The notes beneath the pieces are model-generated. The model saw nothing but the letters and a program-made list of their open reading frames with translations, had not been told where the DNA came from and searched no databases. Of a stretch of DNA of 64,000 nucleotides, positions 35,057 through 44,322 are shown in pieces. The position numbers and the translations under genes are program-made. Position 1 is the stretch's first letter. Each line of letters begins with the position of its first letter. This stretch comes from Planctomycetia bacterium (GTDB lineage: Bacteria; Planctomycetota; GCA-002687715), in assembly GCA_005790545.1 (NCBI GenBank), contig SXUL01000036.1:16123-80122 (forward strand), read 5' to 3'.

Positions 35057-36805
35057 CTAGCGCCCGACGGGCTCGGTCTTGGCCTCGGATTCCGGGGCGG
35101 ATGGACCTTCCGGCGCACCAAGAGCGCGCTCCATTTCCCGCTGAATGGCCTCCTCGCGCTTCCTCTGCTCCGCGTCGAGGAACTGCGCCGTGTCCGAGCG
35201 ATCCCGGAGAATGCGCGGCGTGATGAAGATGAGCAGACTTTCTTTCACCTTGCTCTTCTTCGTGGACTTGAAGAGCTCTCCCAGCAACGGGATGTCGCCA
35301 AGCAGCGGCACCTTGCGGACCTGGTCCGATTCGTTCTCCGAGATGAGCCCGCCGATCACGGCAGTCACGCCGGATTCAAGCAACAGCGTTGTGACCAGTG
35401 TGCTCGACGCCACCTGAGGCAGCGCGATGCTCACCTGATCCGCGCCAGTGCCGCTCGTGAAGACCTGGAAGCCGGGAAGTTCCGTGGAGTTGCCCACGAG
35501 CTGTTCGGCTTCGGGGATCACGGTCATCATGACCTTGTCCGTGCCGGGAATCACATGCGGCACGAGATAGAGCTGGAAGCCGGTCTGCACGGGAGAGTTC
35601 GTGGCCTCCTTGATGGAGTACTTGAGTCCTCCGCTCTGGCTCGACTCGGCTACGGTCTCCGCGAACCTCACCGTGCGGCCGACGAAGATCGTGGCCTCCT
35701 GATTGTCGAGTGCGAGCAGCTTCGGCGCCTGCACGATGCGCGACCCCTGATCCTCCTTGAGCAGGTTCAGCGTGAGCGCCATCTGCGTGAAGTCGAGCGT
35801 GCCATATTGCGTGGCGGCCGCTGGAGGTGTGCTGCCGGGCAGATTGCCGTTCCCGAGGAAGAATGGCAGACGGGTGGGAAGTGAACCGCCGCTGACGCTG
35901 GCCGACAGCCCGTTCGATCCGATATCGATGCCGTAACTGAACGCGTCCAGATTCGTCGTCGTGATGAACTTCACGTCGATGTAGACCTGCGCGGGCTCCA
36001 CATCCATGCGCGCGAGCATCCGCTCCACCTCGTCCACCACTGGCGGGATGTCCTTCACAACGACCACGTTGTTGCTGGAGAAGTACTCGATCTTTCCGGC
36101 CGCAGTGAGCGCACTGCGCAGCGCACGCAGAAGGTCGAAGTTCTCTGCCGGAGACCCCGAGGGCGCCGCCTTGGATGCCTTCTCGGCGTACTCACTCTTG
36201 ATTTGTGGAGCGTAGGGCGGCGGCGGACGGAGGTAGCGCACCGGCATCACGCGAGTGACGAGCTGCGCTTCAAGGGCGCTCGGTCGCACAACGCGGAGAA
36301 TGCCGTGAGCTTCATCCACCACCACGAAGCCGAGCGAGCGGGCCACCGTGTCGAGAGCCGTGCGCCAGGGAACGTCCTTCAGGCGCAGCCAGACACTGCC
36401 TTCAACGTCCGGTGCGGAGACGATGCTCGTGCCGGAGACACGCGCGATGCTGTCGATGACAGACTTGATCTCGGCACCCGCAAACTCGAAGGTCACGCGC
36501 GGCGGACGTTCGACGAGCGTCACCGCTCCGCGTTGCGAAACGACACAACTGTTCTGTTCCGCGGCGAGGTCCAGCACCGTGCGCCAAGGAGCATCACTGA
36601 GCTTGAGAGTCACGGTGCCGTCAACTCCGGGAGCAATCAGGATGTTGGCTCCGGAGCGGTCGCGCAGTTCCTGCACGAAGGCTGCGAGAGGCTGGGCATT
36701 CGCATTCACACTGACGAGCGCGGCCTCCTGAGGCACCTGGGCCGCGAGTGGCAAGAGCACAGCGAGAACAAGAACGAGTCCGATGGGCTTGCGCAACATG
36801 TTCAC
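35057..36805 (-). CDS. pilQ: Secretin, PilQ/GspD family
   Basis: Outer-membrane channel of the type IV pilus or type II secretion system, 582 residues. The signal peptide is MNMLRKPIGLVLVLAVLLPLAAQ. Two secretin/TonB short N-terminal (STN-like) domains follow (VNANAQPLAAFVQELRDRSG and a second near residue 105), then an N1-like domain. The secretin core (about 265-530) includes VPLLGDIPLLGELFKSTKK. The C-terminus is a charged coiled coil. It overlaps the PilO/P gene by ATGA. Confidence 0.94.
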   Translation of the reverse strand: MNMLRKPIGLVLVLAVLLPLAAQVPQEAALVSVNANAQPLAAFVQELRDRSGANILIAPGVDGTVTLKLSDAPWRTVLDLAAEQNSCVVSQRGAVTLVERPPRVTFEFAGAEIKSVIDSIARVSGTSIVSAPDVEGSVWLRLKDVPWRTALDTVARSLGFVVVDEAHGILRVVRPSALEAQLVTRVMPVRYLRPPPPYAPQIKSEYAEKASKAAPSGSPAENFDLLRALRSALTAAGKIEYFSSNNVVVVKDIPPVVDEVERMLARMDVEPAQVYIDVKFITTTNLDAFSYGIDIGSNGLSASVSGGSLPTRLPFFLGNGNLPGSTPPAAATQYGTLDFTQMALTLNLLKEDQGSRIVQAPKLLALDNQEATIFVGRTVRFAETVAESSQSGGLKYSIKEATNSPVQTGFQLYLVPHVIPGTDKVMMTVIPEAEQLVGNSTELPGFQVFTSGTGADQVSIALPQVASSTLVTTLLLESGVTAVIGGLISENESDQVRKVPLLGDIPLLGELFKSTKKSKVKESLLIFITPRILRDRSDTAQFLDAEQRKREEAIQREMERALGAPEGPSAPESEAKTEPVGR

Positions 36806-37896
36806 TTTCCTCCGCTCACTGGCAGCTTGACTGCGGCCTCGAGCGGACGCTCGAAGATGAGACCGTCGAACTCCAATTCCACCGTGCCAGCGCGCACAGC
36901 GCGCACCAGCACTCCATCAACCGATTCGCCCGCGACGTAGCCACGGCCATTGATGATCACGAGCGAGCGCCGTGCATCATTCGCGGCCACAATGGCCCCG
37001 TTGATATCGATCTTCTTTGCGGCGAGCGCCGCGGCACGTTCTGCCTCGCGCCTGGCCTTGTCGGCGACAGCCTTGGCGGCTGAATCCTCCAACGGCACTG
37101 GGGCTGTGACAGCCACCTCAGTGGTCGCCACCGGCTGCGCTTTCACGGCTGGCTCCTCCGCAGATGCGACCGGTGCTGGGTCTCTGAACGGATCACGCCG
37201 TTTGCCGGAACCTTCGTAGACGTAGCGCTCGAAACTGGCGACCGTCGTCACGGGTTTGCGCTGAGCAACGAGTTGCTGCATGCGCTCCGCACCACCCGCG
37301 ATTTCGACATCACCGTTCTCCGGGGTGCGCGGCGTGTAGACATAGGTCTCAAGGCTGAGATCCACGCTGTGGGGCTTGGCCGTCTTGTCGCCCTCGCCGG
37401 AACCGCTCTCGATCGAGAGGCTCGGAAAGCTGACAAAGCGTGCATAGCGGTTCTCGAAGCAATCGAGGAAATGCAGCAGACCATCCATGTCTGCCGCCAG
37501 CTTCAGGCGATAGGTCACGCGCGCGAAAGCCTCGCGGGCCGCCCCTTTCCTTGCCGTCCGTTGGCGCGCCATGGAGTCATCCAGTTCAGTGATCTGGACC
37601 TTGGACTCCGCCGCGAAACGCGTGAGCTGCTCGACGAAGTCGTTGATTTCCGCATCATCCGGGAGCATCTGCCCGATGGTTTCAAGCCGGTGCCGCTGCA
37701 GCAGCACCTCGTCTTCAAGCCCCTTCACCACCGCCAGCTCGCGGTCGGCCTTCGTGATGCGTGCGCTGAGACTCTCGCACTCCTCGTCGAGCGCTGTGCT
37801 CTCCCCGAAGGCATTCCACGCCTCGAAGGCCGCGTAGCCGCCACCCAGCATTCCCACGACGACCGCCAGCAGCCAGGGCCGTCGGACCGCTTTCAT
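36802..37896 (-). CDS. Fused PilO-PilP-type pilus alignment protein
   Basis: A 364-residue inner-membrane protein. It has a transmembrane helix (PWLLAVVVGMLGGGYAAF, about 7-24), a coiled coil, and a PilO-type ferredoxin-like domain to about 190 (LHFLDCFENRYARFVSF). A linker with RRDPFRDP follows, the motif where PilP begins, and an Ala/Glu-rich region leads to a small beta domain (INGRGYVAGESVDGVLV). The ATG at 37896 has AGGA four bases before it. A GTG at 37920 overlapping the previous stop (GTGA) is the alternative. Confidence 0.82.
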   Translation of the reverse strand: MKAVRRPWLLAVVVGMLGGGYAAFEAWNAFGESTALDEECESLSARITKADRELAVVKGLEDEVLLQRHRLETIGQMLPDDAEINDFVEQLTRFAAESKVQITELDDSMARQRTARKGAAREAFARVTYRLKLAADMDGLLHFLDCFENRYARFVSFPSLSIESGSGEGDKTAKPHSVDLSLETYVYTPRTPENGDVEIAGGAERMQQLVAQRKPVTTVASFERYVYEGSGKRRDPFRDPAPVASAEEPAVKAQPVATTEVAVTAPVPLEDSAAKAVADKARREAERAAALAAKKIDINGAIVAANDARRSLVIINGRGYVAGESVDGVLVRAVRAGTVELEFDGLIFERPLEAAVKLPVSGGK

Positions 37897-37916
37897 CAGT
37901 TCCTGTGCGCGCTGAC

Positions 37917-39539
37917 TCACTTGGCACCGCCTTTCGCCACCGCGCCCGCAGGCGTGGGCACCTTCGCTGCCAATTGCAGTTCGATGGCGGCAGTCCATGC
38001 CGAACGACCATCCTGGAACTCCACGGCCTTTCCGGCGGGGTTCGTCAGCGCCTCGAAACCGTCGCGATAGAACGTCGAGTCCTTCAGACGCTCGTGGAAG
38101 TCGTTGAAACGCTGCAGTGCGTCGCCATCAGCGCCTGCAAGACAGAATCCTTGCAGTTTCACCTGCTGGCCACCAGGCTTCTTGCCGGGCGCGACACGCG
38201 CCTCAGGCGGCTTCACGGAGAGACTCGAGATCCACATGGCACTGCCGGCCACATCGGACGCGTGCGTCACCTGCCAGAATTCGTCCAGCTTCCGCGTCCA
38301 CGGCACGCGCGAGGCTGCGATACCCGCAAGCGTCTTGCCATGCTCCTCGATGTCCGCGCGCTCTGCACGGAGCTTCGAGAGATAGGTCTGGCGTACTTCC
38401 CGCTGACGCACGGAGGCCTCAAGCCGCGTCTTTTCTGTGCGGCCTGCGGTCAGAGGACCGGTCTCGATCCACCACCAGGCGCCCCCTGCGGTGACAGCAA
38501 AGAGCACAGCCGCTGCGACAGCCGCCACACGCTTCGGGTTGAAGCGTTGCTGCGTGCGGCGGGACGACGGGAGCAGATCCGGCACACTCGTTCTGCAACT
38601 TGACAACCGCGCCAGACCCGCAGCCACGGCGAAGACCGCGCGCCGCTCCGGCGACAGTGCCGCAAGCTCGCCTTCCAGCGTCATGCCGCGGAATGGATCG
38701 AGCAACGAGACCTTCATGTGCAACGCACGTTCCAGCGTCTCGGCAAGACCCGGGACGCCAGCGCCGGCGCCGGCAAGCAAGACCTCATGAGGGCGCGTGC
38801 CATCCGCGGACTCGACAAGATGCAGCAACAGTTCCGCTTCGGAAACGAGTTCCTGGTTGGTTGCGGCGAGAGCTTCTTTCAGCTGCGCTTCATCCTCGCC
38901 CTGCATGCGCTTAAGTGCGCGTTCTGCATTGCATCCGAGGGCTGCGGCAGCCACGCGTGCGATATCCGCAAGCCCGGTCGCCGTCTCGCGTTCGGCCACG
39001 GGCCAGCCGGCGCGAACCGCCACAAGCTGCGTGCCCGCGTCCTCGATCGCGAGGATCATTGCGTCTGAGTTCTCACCTGCAGCCGCAGCGAGGGCCAGAG
39101 CACGCCCGTGCAACGACACTGGCGTGAAGCCCGCGTCGTCCAGTTCAGCGAGTGCCGCATCGATGACCGTGATGGGTGCCACCGCAACGAAGGGCACGCC
39201 TTTCGGGCCGCTGCCGAGGCTGGCGGACAGTTCGGCCGGCCCGTGCGGGAGGTCCTGCGCCGCCAACTGCCGCCCTTCAGCCAGTGCGTCCGCACCGGGA
39301 GCCACCGGCACCGGGCGCATCCAGACAGAGCCTGCAGGCAATGCCAGCGCTGCGCGCACATGCGCGTGTTGACTGGCCCGCGCCTGCTTCAAGGCCGCCA
39401 CGACTCCTGCGGACTGTTCCGCCGGCCAGGCCGCCGCCGTGGTGACCATGATCCCCTGAGGCCCGGAACGAAACGCGACGCCGCGCACCAGGGTCGGGCA
39501 CGTGTCGAGCGCCATCGTGATTTCTGCTCTGCGGAACAT
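37917..39539 (-). CDS. Fused PilM-PilN pilus assembly protein
   Basis: A 540-residue protein. The first 330 residues resemble the actin-like PilM (LLAGAGAGVPGLAETLERAL is the phosphate-binding/ATP part). A transmembrane helix follows at about 340-360 (VAAVAAAVLFAVTAGGAWWW), then a coiled coil and a PilN-type fold. In most bacteria PilM and PilN are separate and PilM binds the PilN N-terminus; here the link is covalent. The start was kept at 39539; an ATG at 39515 is possible. Confidence 0.82.
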   Translation of the reverse strand: MFRRAEITMALDTCPTLVRGVAFRSGPQGIMVTTAAAWPAEQSAGVVAALKQARASQHAHVRAALALPAGSVWMRPVPVAPGADALAEGRQLAAQDLPHGPAELSASLGSGPKGVPFVAVAPITVIDAALAELDDAGFTPVSLHGRALALAAAAGENSDAMILAIEDAGTQLVAVRAGWPVAERETATGLADIARVAAAALGCNAERALKRMQGEDEAQLKEALAATNQELVSEAELLLHLVESADGTRPHEVLLAGAGAGVPGLAETLERALHMKVSLLDPFRGMTLEGELAALSPERRAVFAVAAGLARLSSCRTSVPDLLPSSRRTQQRFNPKRVAAVAAAVLFAVTAGGAWWWIETGPLTAGRTEKTRLEASVRQREVRQTYLSKLRAERADIEEHGKTLAGIAASRVPWTRKLDEFWQVTHASDVAGSAMWISSLSVKPPEARVAPGKKPGGQQVKLQGFCLAGADGDALQRFNDFHERLKDSTFYRDGFEALTNPAGKAVEFQDGRSAWTAAIELQLAAKVPTPAGAVAKGGAK

Positions 39540-39654
39540 CTTTGTTGCAAGCCCGTTCCCCTTCCGGACGTACGGGGAGCGTGTGGCTGCTCATGCGGTT
39601 TTCGGTCCCCACGGGATGCGCCTTGAGCGGCGCTCTGACGCAGCTTCGGGACTC

Positions 39655-41397
39655 TCAGCCCCGGCGGGTCGGCCGACGGAAGCTCTCGTGATGGGCGCGC
39701 AGGATCCGTCCGGATGCTTCGGGGCCTGGCGCCTCCAGCATGGCACGCGCGAGAACGCGGCACGTTGCGTCATCGCAACGTCGCGCTTCGTCCACGACAT
39801 CCCGGACGCGACTCGGCGCCATGCTGAGGCGTGTGAGGCCGAGCCCGAGCAGAACGGGGGTGTAGAGACCCATCCCCGCCATTTCTCCGCAGACCGTGAT
39901 GGGTTTCGAGAGCCGGCGTGCCGTTTCCGCTGCCATGTGAAGGAGTTTCAACACGCCCGGATGGTGCGGAATGAAGAGGTCGGCCACGTCGCGGTTCGTG
40001 CGGTCGACCGCCAGTGTGTACTGGATCAAATCGTTGCTGCCGATGCTGATGAAATCCGCCGCTGCAAAGAGGCTTTCGCCGACGAGAGCCGTGACCGGCA
40101 GTTCGAGCATCGCTCCCGCGGGTACGTCCTCCCGGAATTTCACACCTTCGGCCCGGAGCCCCGTGGCAGCCTCGGCCAGACACGCGCGCGCACGCGCAAA
40201 CTCCTCGGCATCGCTCACCATGGGAAAGAGAATGTGCGCGTTGCCATGCACACTTGCGCGCAGCAGCGCGCGCAGTTGTGTCGTGAAAATCTCTCCGTAC
40301 GCGAAGGAGAGACGGAGTGAACGGAGCCCGAGGGCCGGATTCGGCTCGCGCAATGAGTGGATACGCGGGTCCCACTTGTCCGAGCCGAAGTCCATCGTGC
40401 GGATCACCACCGGCTTCGGCGACATCGCCTTCAGAATGCGCGTGTAATGGGCGGTCTGCTCCTCCTCGCCGGGCGTGTGATCACGTCCGAGGTAGAGGTA
40501 CTCGGTACGGTGCAGCCCGACACCCGCGATACCCAGCGAATTGAGCGACTTGATGCTCTCATCGCTGTCGATGTTGACGAAGAGCTCGAAGGTCGTGCCA
40601 TCTCGCGTGCGCGCCGCGCCCACATCGCGAAGTGCGCGGTCCTTCAGTCGGCGCAGACGCGCCTTGGCGTTGCGCACCATCGGTGTTGTCGGCCCCACCA
40701 CGAGACGCTGGTGGAAACCGTCCACGATCACCGGCGTGCCGGCGGCCACGCGCCCGAGCCCCGAACCGAGACCGATCAATGCCGGAATGCCGAGATGGCG
40801 CGCGAGAATGGCTGTGTGCGAAGCAGGTCCACCGTGCGCGGTGGCGAATCCGATCACGCGCTGTCGGTCGAGCGTGGCGGTCTGCGTCGGCGTCAAATCA
40901 TCCGCGATGATGACGCAGTTCTTCGGCAGTTTGCCCGTGAGGCTCGCAGCCTCAACGCCCTGCAATTTGTCGACCAACCGGCGCTGGATGTCGAGCAGAT
41001 CCGGAATACGACTCGGCAGTGGCTCCGGCAAACCGCGCAGTTCCTCCATGAGGTCCCTGAAGCGGCGGACAACAGCACTGGCGGCCTCCCAGCGGCCCTC
41101 CGAAATCAGCGTGCGGATGGGCCGCAGGATGGAGACTTCATCCTGCAGGAACATGAGGTACGTGTTGATGATGCTTCCGGCATCGCCGCCGAGCGTCGCC
41201 TTGGTGCGTTCGCGCAACTCCTCGATGTCCGCGGCAACCTCGCGCACAGCCAGATCGAAGCGCTCGATCTCCTTCGGAACTCGAGCGCGCGCAACCTGCA
41301 GTTCGGGAGTATCGCGCTCCACGCTGCCGACGATGACAGCGACGCCCACGGCGATCCCGTCCGAGACCGTGATGCCGCCGATGTGCTCCATGCTCAC
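39655..41397 (-). CDS. ptsI: PTS enzyme I
   Basis: Phosphoenolpyruvate-protein phosphotransferase that phosphorylates HPr, 580 residues. The N-terminal HPr-binding helices are followed by the active-site His in GGPASHTAILAR. The PEP-binding domain has GLHRTEYLYL, SIGSNDLIQYTLA and the catalytic Cys in VCGEMAG. There is no N-terminal GAF domain, so it is EI rather than EI-Ntr. The start overlaps the HPr gene by ATGA. Confidence 0.96.
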   Translation of the reverse strand: MSMEHIGGITVSDGIAVGVAVIVGSVERDTPELQVARARVPKEIERFDLAVREVAADIEELRERTKATLGGDAGSIINTYLMFLQDEVSILRPIRTLISEGRWEAASAVVRRFRDLMEELRGLPEPLPSRIPDLLDIQRRLVDKLQGVEAASLTGKLPKNCVIIADDLTPTQTATLDRQRVIGFATAHGGPASHTAILARHLGIPALIGLGSGLGRVAAGTPVIVDGFHQRLVVGPTTPMVRNAKARLRRLKDRALRDVGAARTRDGTTFELFVNIDSDESIKSLNSLGIAGVGLHRTEYLYLGRDHTPGEEEQTAHYTRILKAMSPKPVVIRTMDFGSDKWDPRIHSLREPNPALGLRSLRLSFAYGEIFTTQLRALLRASVHGNAHILFPMVSDAEEFARARACLAEAATGLRAEGVKFREDVPAGAMLELPVTALVGESLFAAADFISIGSNDLIQYTLAVDRTNRDVADLFIPHHPGVLKLLHMAAETARRLSKPITVCGEMAGMGLYTPVLLGLGLTRLSMAPSRVRDVVDEARRCDDATCRVLARAMLEAPGPEASGRILRAHHESFRRPTRRG

Positions 41398-41678
41398 TCG
41401 CCGAAACCGGCGTCCACGAGTTGCACCAGGGCCTGCACAGCCAGTGCTGCGCCCGATCCGCGGGCCTCGAACACAAGCTCAGTGCCGCGTGGCGAAGCCA
41501 GCATCATCACTTCCATGATGCTCTTGCAGTCCGCCTCGCGCGTACCCACACGCAAGGTGACAGAGACCGCCTTGAAGGGTTCAGAGTTCGCCGTCTTCAC
41601 GATGAGCGCCGACGGACGCGCGTGCAGACCCTGCTCATTCTTGAGCACCACGGTCGCTGTGGCATCAGGCGGCGTCAT
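41394..41678 (-). CDS. ptsH: Phosphocarrier protein HPr
   Basis: 94 residues. The phosphorylated His is in NEQGLHARPSA (about residue 20). The regulatory Ser region reads CKSIMEVMML, so Ser phosphorylation by an HPr kinase is possible, although no hprK is present here. It overlaps ptsI and yvcK by ATGA at each end. Confidence 0.95.
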   Translation of the reverse strand: MTPPDATATVVLKNEQGLHARPSALIVKTANSEPFKAVSVTLRVGTREADCKSIMEVMMLASPRGTELVFEARGSGAALAVQALVQLVDAGFGE

Positions 41679-42640
41679 GGGAATCGAGGCTCCATCTGGG
41701 CAAGGACGAGCGCCGCCAGGCGCTCGCTGTCGTGACGCACCATGCCACCCGGGAGCACCGTCGACAACGGGGCCCGGATCAGCGGAATGCCCGCAACAGT
41801 CTCCACCAGCGGAGGAACTTGCACTGGTTCCGCCCCTGCTGCCGCATAATTCTGCAGGACCTCGCCCTCGGCCTGCGTGCTGGAGCAGAGCACGGCATCG
41901 AGGCGCTCGAGGCCTGTCACCTGTCGCAACTGCGTCACATGACGGGCGAGATCAAAGCCATCCGTTTCGCCCGGCTGGGTCATGAGATTGGCCACGAGAA
42001 GGCGTCGCGCCGGCGAGGCTTCGATGGCCTCCACCATGCCCGGAACAAGCAGGTTGGGAGCGAGACTCGTGTAGAGGCTGCCCGGACCGATCACGATGAG
42101 TGCGGCCTCCGCCAGTCGCGCACGGATCTCGGCCGTGAGTGGCGGCGGCTCGGGGCGCAGCGCCATGGAAGTGATCGGCTTGCCGGCGTTCGCGATGGCC
42201 TGTTCGCCGGTTGATTTGCTTCCATCCGGATGCAGTGCTTCCAGCACCACGCGCGCTTCGGTGCTCGGCAGGACCTCTCCGGCACAGTCGAGAAAGATTG
42301 CCGTGCGCCTGAGTGCTTCGGTGAAATTCCCGCCGAGCTGTGTGAGCACTGTCAGGAACAGATTGCCGAAGGAGTGGCCGCGCAGGATCGAGTCCGTGAA
42401 GCGGTAGCTCATCAGTTCCTGCAGCAGAGGATCACCGCGTGAAAGTGCGACGAGACAGTTGCGCGCATCCCCCGGCGGTGGCATCTGGTAGTCCTTGCGC
42501 AGCCGCCCGGAAGATCCCCCATCGTCAGCCACGGTGACCACGGCCGTGATCTCGCGCGTGTGCGCCTTGAGGCCGCGCAGGCAGGCAGCGATACCGGTCC
42601 CCCCACCGAGCACGACGATGCGTCGGGAAGGAGCGTGCAT
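41675..42640 (-). CDS. yvcK: Gluconeogenesis factor, YvcK/CofD family
   Basis: A 321-residue UDP-sugar-binding protein related to CofD and needed in Bacillus for growth on gluconeogenic carbon and for cell-wall control. Motifs are VVLGGGTGIAACLRGL, VTVADDGGSSGRLR, GDARNCL and HSFGNLFL. It is fused into the ptsN-yvcK-ptsH-ptsI run by ATGA overlaps, which ties it to carbon sensing. Confidence 0.93.
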   Translation of the reverse strand: MHAPSRRIVVLGGGTGIAACLRGLKAHTREITAVVTVADDGGSSGRLRKDYQMPPPGDARNCLVALSRGDPLLQELMSYRFTDSILRGHSFGNLFLTVLTQLGGNFTEALRRTAIFLDCAGEVLPSTEARVVLEALHPDGSKSTGEQAIANAGKPITSMALRPEPPPLTAEIRARLAEAALIVIGPGSLYTSLAPNLLVPGMVEAIEASPARRLLVANLMTQPGETDGFDLARHVTQLRQVTGLERLDAVLCSSTQAEGEVLQNYAAAGAEPVQVPPLVETVAGIPLIRAPLSTVLPGGMVRHDSERLAALVLAQMEPRFP

Positions 42641-42646
42641 GCGGTC

Positions 42647-43114
42647 TCAGCCCTCCTGGGCTGCTTCGACAAGGATTTCCGACACGGCCGCGGTGTCCGA
42701 TGCAGTCGCGATGAAGCGCCTCCACGCGGAATTGCGCAGCGTGCTCGCAAGGAAGGAAAGCGCCTGGAGATACTTCGCGCGTTCACTTTCGGGGCCAGCC
42801 AGACAGAGCAACACACGGGTCGAGTCCCCGTCGAGGGCACCGAAGTCGACGCCTGCCGGATGCAAGGCCACCAGCAGGTGGATGCACTTGAAGGACGGAT
42901 GAAACACGTGCGGCAGGGCCACACCGAATCCGAAAGCCGTGGTCCCGCGGTTCTCGCGTTCGAGATAGGCAGCCGAGATCTCGTCCGAAAGCGCTGCGTC
43001 CATCGCTCCCGCGCGTGCGAGAGCCGCCGCAACTTCACCGAACACCTGCTCCCGGGTGGTCCCGGCAAGCCTCTCGATCCCGTGCTGCGCCCCGACGATC
43101 GAGTCCAGATTCAT
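42647..43114 (-). CDS. ptsN: PTS EIIA-type protein (Ntr/fructose family)
   Basis: 155 residues from the ATG at 43114 (an ATG at 43156 would add 14). The PTS EIIA-2 fold has the active His in FGFGVALPHVFHPS. It lacks EIIB and EIIC domains, so it is regulatory. It is the first of the PTS genes, after hpf. The usual partner genes rapZ and rpoN are absent. Confidence 0.88.
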   Translation of the reverse strand: MNLDSIVGAQHGIERLAGTTREQVFGEVAAALARAGAMDAALSDEISAAYLERENRGTTAFGFGVALPHVFHPSFKCIHLLVALHPAGVDFGALDGDSTRVLLCLAGPESERAKYLQALSFLASTLRNSAWRRFIATASDTAAVSEILVEAAQEG

Positions 43115-43227
43115 CACCACGTCCCCGTTGTTCACGAACGTCTTGCGAAGGCGCATGCACCCAGCGGCATGCCTTCGGCCATGCGCAAGCTATGCACTGC
43201 AGTGCGTGCGCTCAAGCAGCCCGCGCA

Positions 43228-43524
43228 TCACCCCCTGTGCGAACTGAGTTTGTCCTTCCACGCCCTGATCTGGGCGGCGAGACGGGCCTCGCAGGCATCG
43301 ATGGCCGTGCGCAGCTCGGCCGCCTCGGCGTGGGCAACGAACTGATGGCCACGTGGCCCCTGCACGATGACTTCGACGCGCTCTCCATCAGGCGTGGCAT
43401 CCACCACCACTTCCGCGTGTTCGAGACGCTCCGCCAGGTGTGCCACCTTGCCCAGCTTCTCGCGCAAGTACTGCTGCGATTCCGCGCTGAGGTGTTGGTG
43501 CCGACCGGTGATCTTGATCTCCAT
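43228..43524 (-). CDS. hpf: Ribosome hibernation factor HPF, short form
   Basis: 98 residues with the S30AE fold (MEIKITGRHQHLSAESQQYL, KLGKVAHL, DAIDACEARLAAQI-like end). Short HPF acts with RMF in some bacteria to dimerise ribosomes in stationary phase; here it may bind alone. It lies between truA and ptsN, as hpf and ptsN lie together in many genomes. Confidence 0.9.
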   Translation of the reverse strand: MEIKITGRHQHLSAESQQYLREKLGKVAHLAERLEHAEVVVDATPDGERVEVIVQGPRGHQFVAHAEAAELRTAIDACEARLAAQIRAWKDKLSSHRG

Positions 43525-43557
43525 GCGTTGACTCGCTCCTCTCAGGACCTCAGGATT

Positions 43558-44322
43558 CTACTGCCGCGGCTCCGGGTAGTGAACGCTCATCAACATGAGG
43601 CCGTGTGGCGGCACCGTGAAACCTGCGTGCGTTCGTTTGGCCCCCTCGAGCAGCGCTGCCACGCTCTCCATCGGGCGCCGCCCCTGCCCGACTTCAATCA
43701 GCGTGCCCGTGACGATGCGCACCATGTTGTAGAGGAACCCCGTGCCGGTGAGATCCACGTGCACGAATTCGTTTTCGGCCGTCACGCGAGCCTCGAGAAT
43801 CGTGCGCACACAGGATTTTTTCCGCGCCGCCTCCTTCGCGAACGCCGAAAAGTCGTGGCGGCCTTCGAGCAATCGGGCTGCGGCATCCATGCGCTGCACG
43901 TCGAGCGCCTGCGGAAAATGAAAACTCGTGAGCCGCGCGAGGGGTCTGCGTGCCGGGCCGCGGAGAATCGTGTAGCGGTAGTGCTTCGACTTCGCGGACT
44001 TCCGCGCATGAAAACCCTCGGCAGCCTCCTCGATGTCAAGCACGGCAACGTCGTCCGGCAGCACCGCGTTGAGGCCGAGACGGAGCTTGCGCGGCATGAT
44101 CTTGCGGGAGATGGCGACGCTCACCACCTGCGCACGGGCATGCACACCGGCATCCGTACGGCCGGAGGCCTCGGTCAGCACGCGCTCGCGCGTGATGGTG
44201 AACAGCGCATCCTCGAGAACCGCCTGAATGGAAAGACCATTGTCCTGTCGTTCCCAACCAACGTAGCGCGTGCCGTCGTACTCGATGACCAGCTTGAGAT
44301 TCTGCGCGACCTTTTCGTTCAT
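43558..44322 (-). CDS. truA: tRNA pseudouridine(38-40) synthase
   Basis: Makes pseudouridine at positions 38-40 of the anticodon arm, 254 residues. It has YDGTRYVGWERQ near the N-terminus and the catalytic Asp in ASGRTDAGVHARAQ. The second part has HYRYTI and GTGFLYNMVRI. The start at 44322 overlaps the pentapeptide gene by ATGA. Confidence 0.96.
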   Translation of the reverse strand: MNEKVAQNLKLVIEYDGTRYVGWERQDNGLSIQAVLEDALFTITRERVLTEASGRTDAGVHARAQVVSVAISRKIMPRKLRLGLNAVLPDDVAVLDIEEAAEGFHARKSAKSKHYRYTILRGPARRPLARLTSFHFPQALDVQRMDAAARLLEGRHDFSAFAKEAARKKSCVRTILEARVTAENEFVHVDLTGTGFLYNMVRIVTGTLIEVGQGRRPMESVAALLEGAKRTHAGFTVPPHGLMLMSVHYPEPRQ

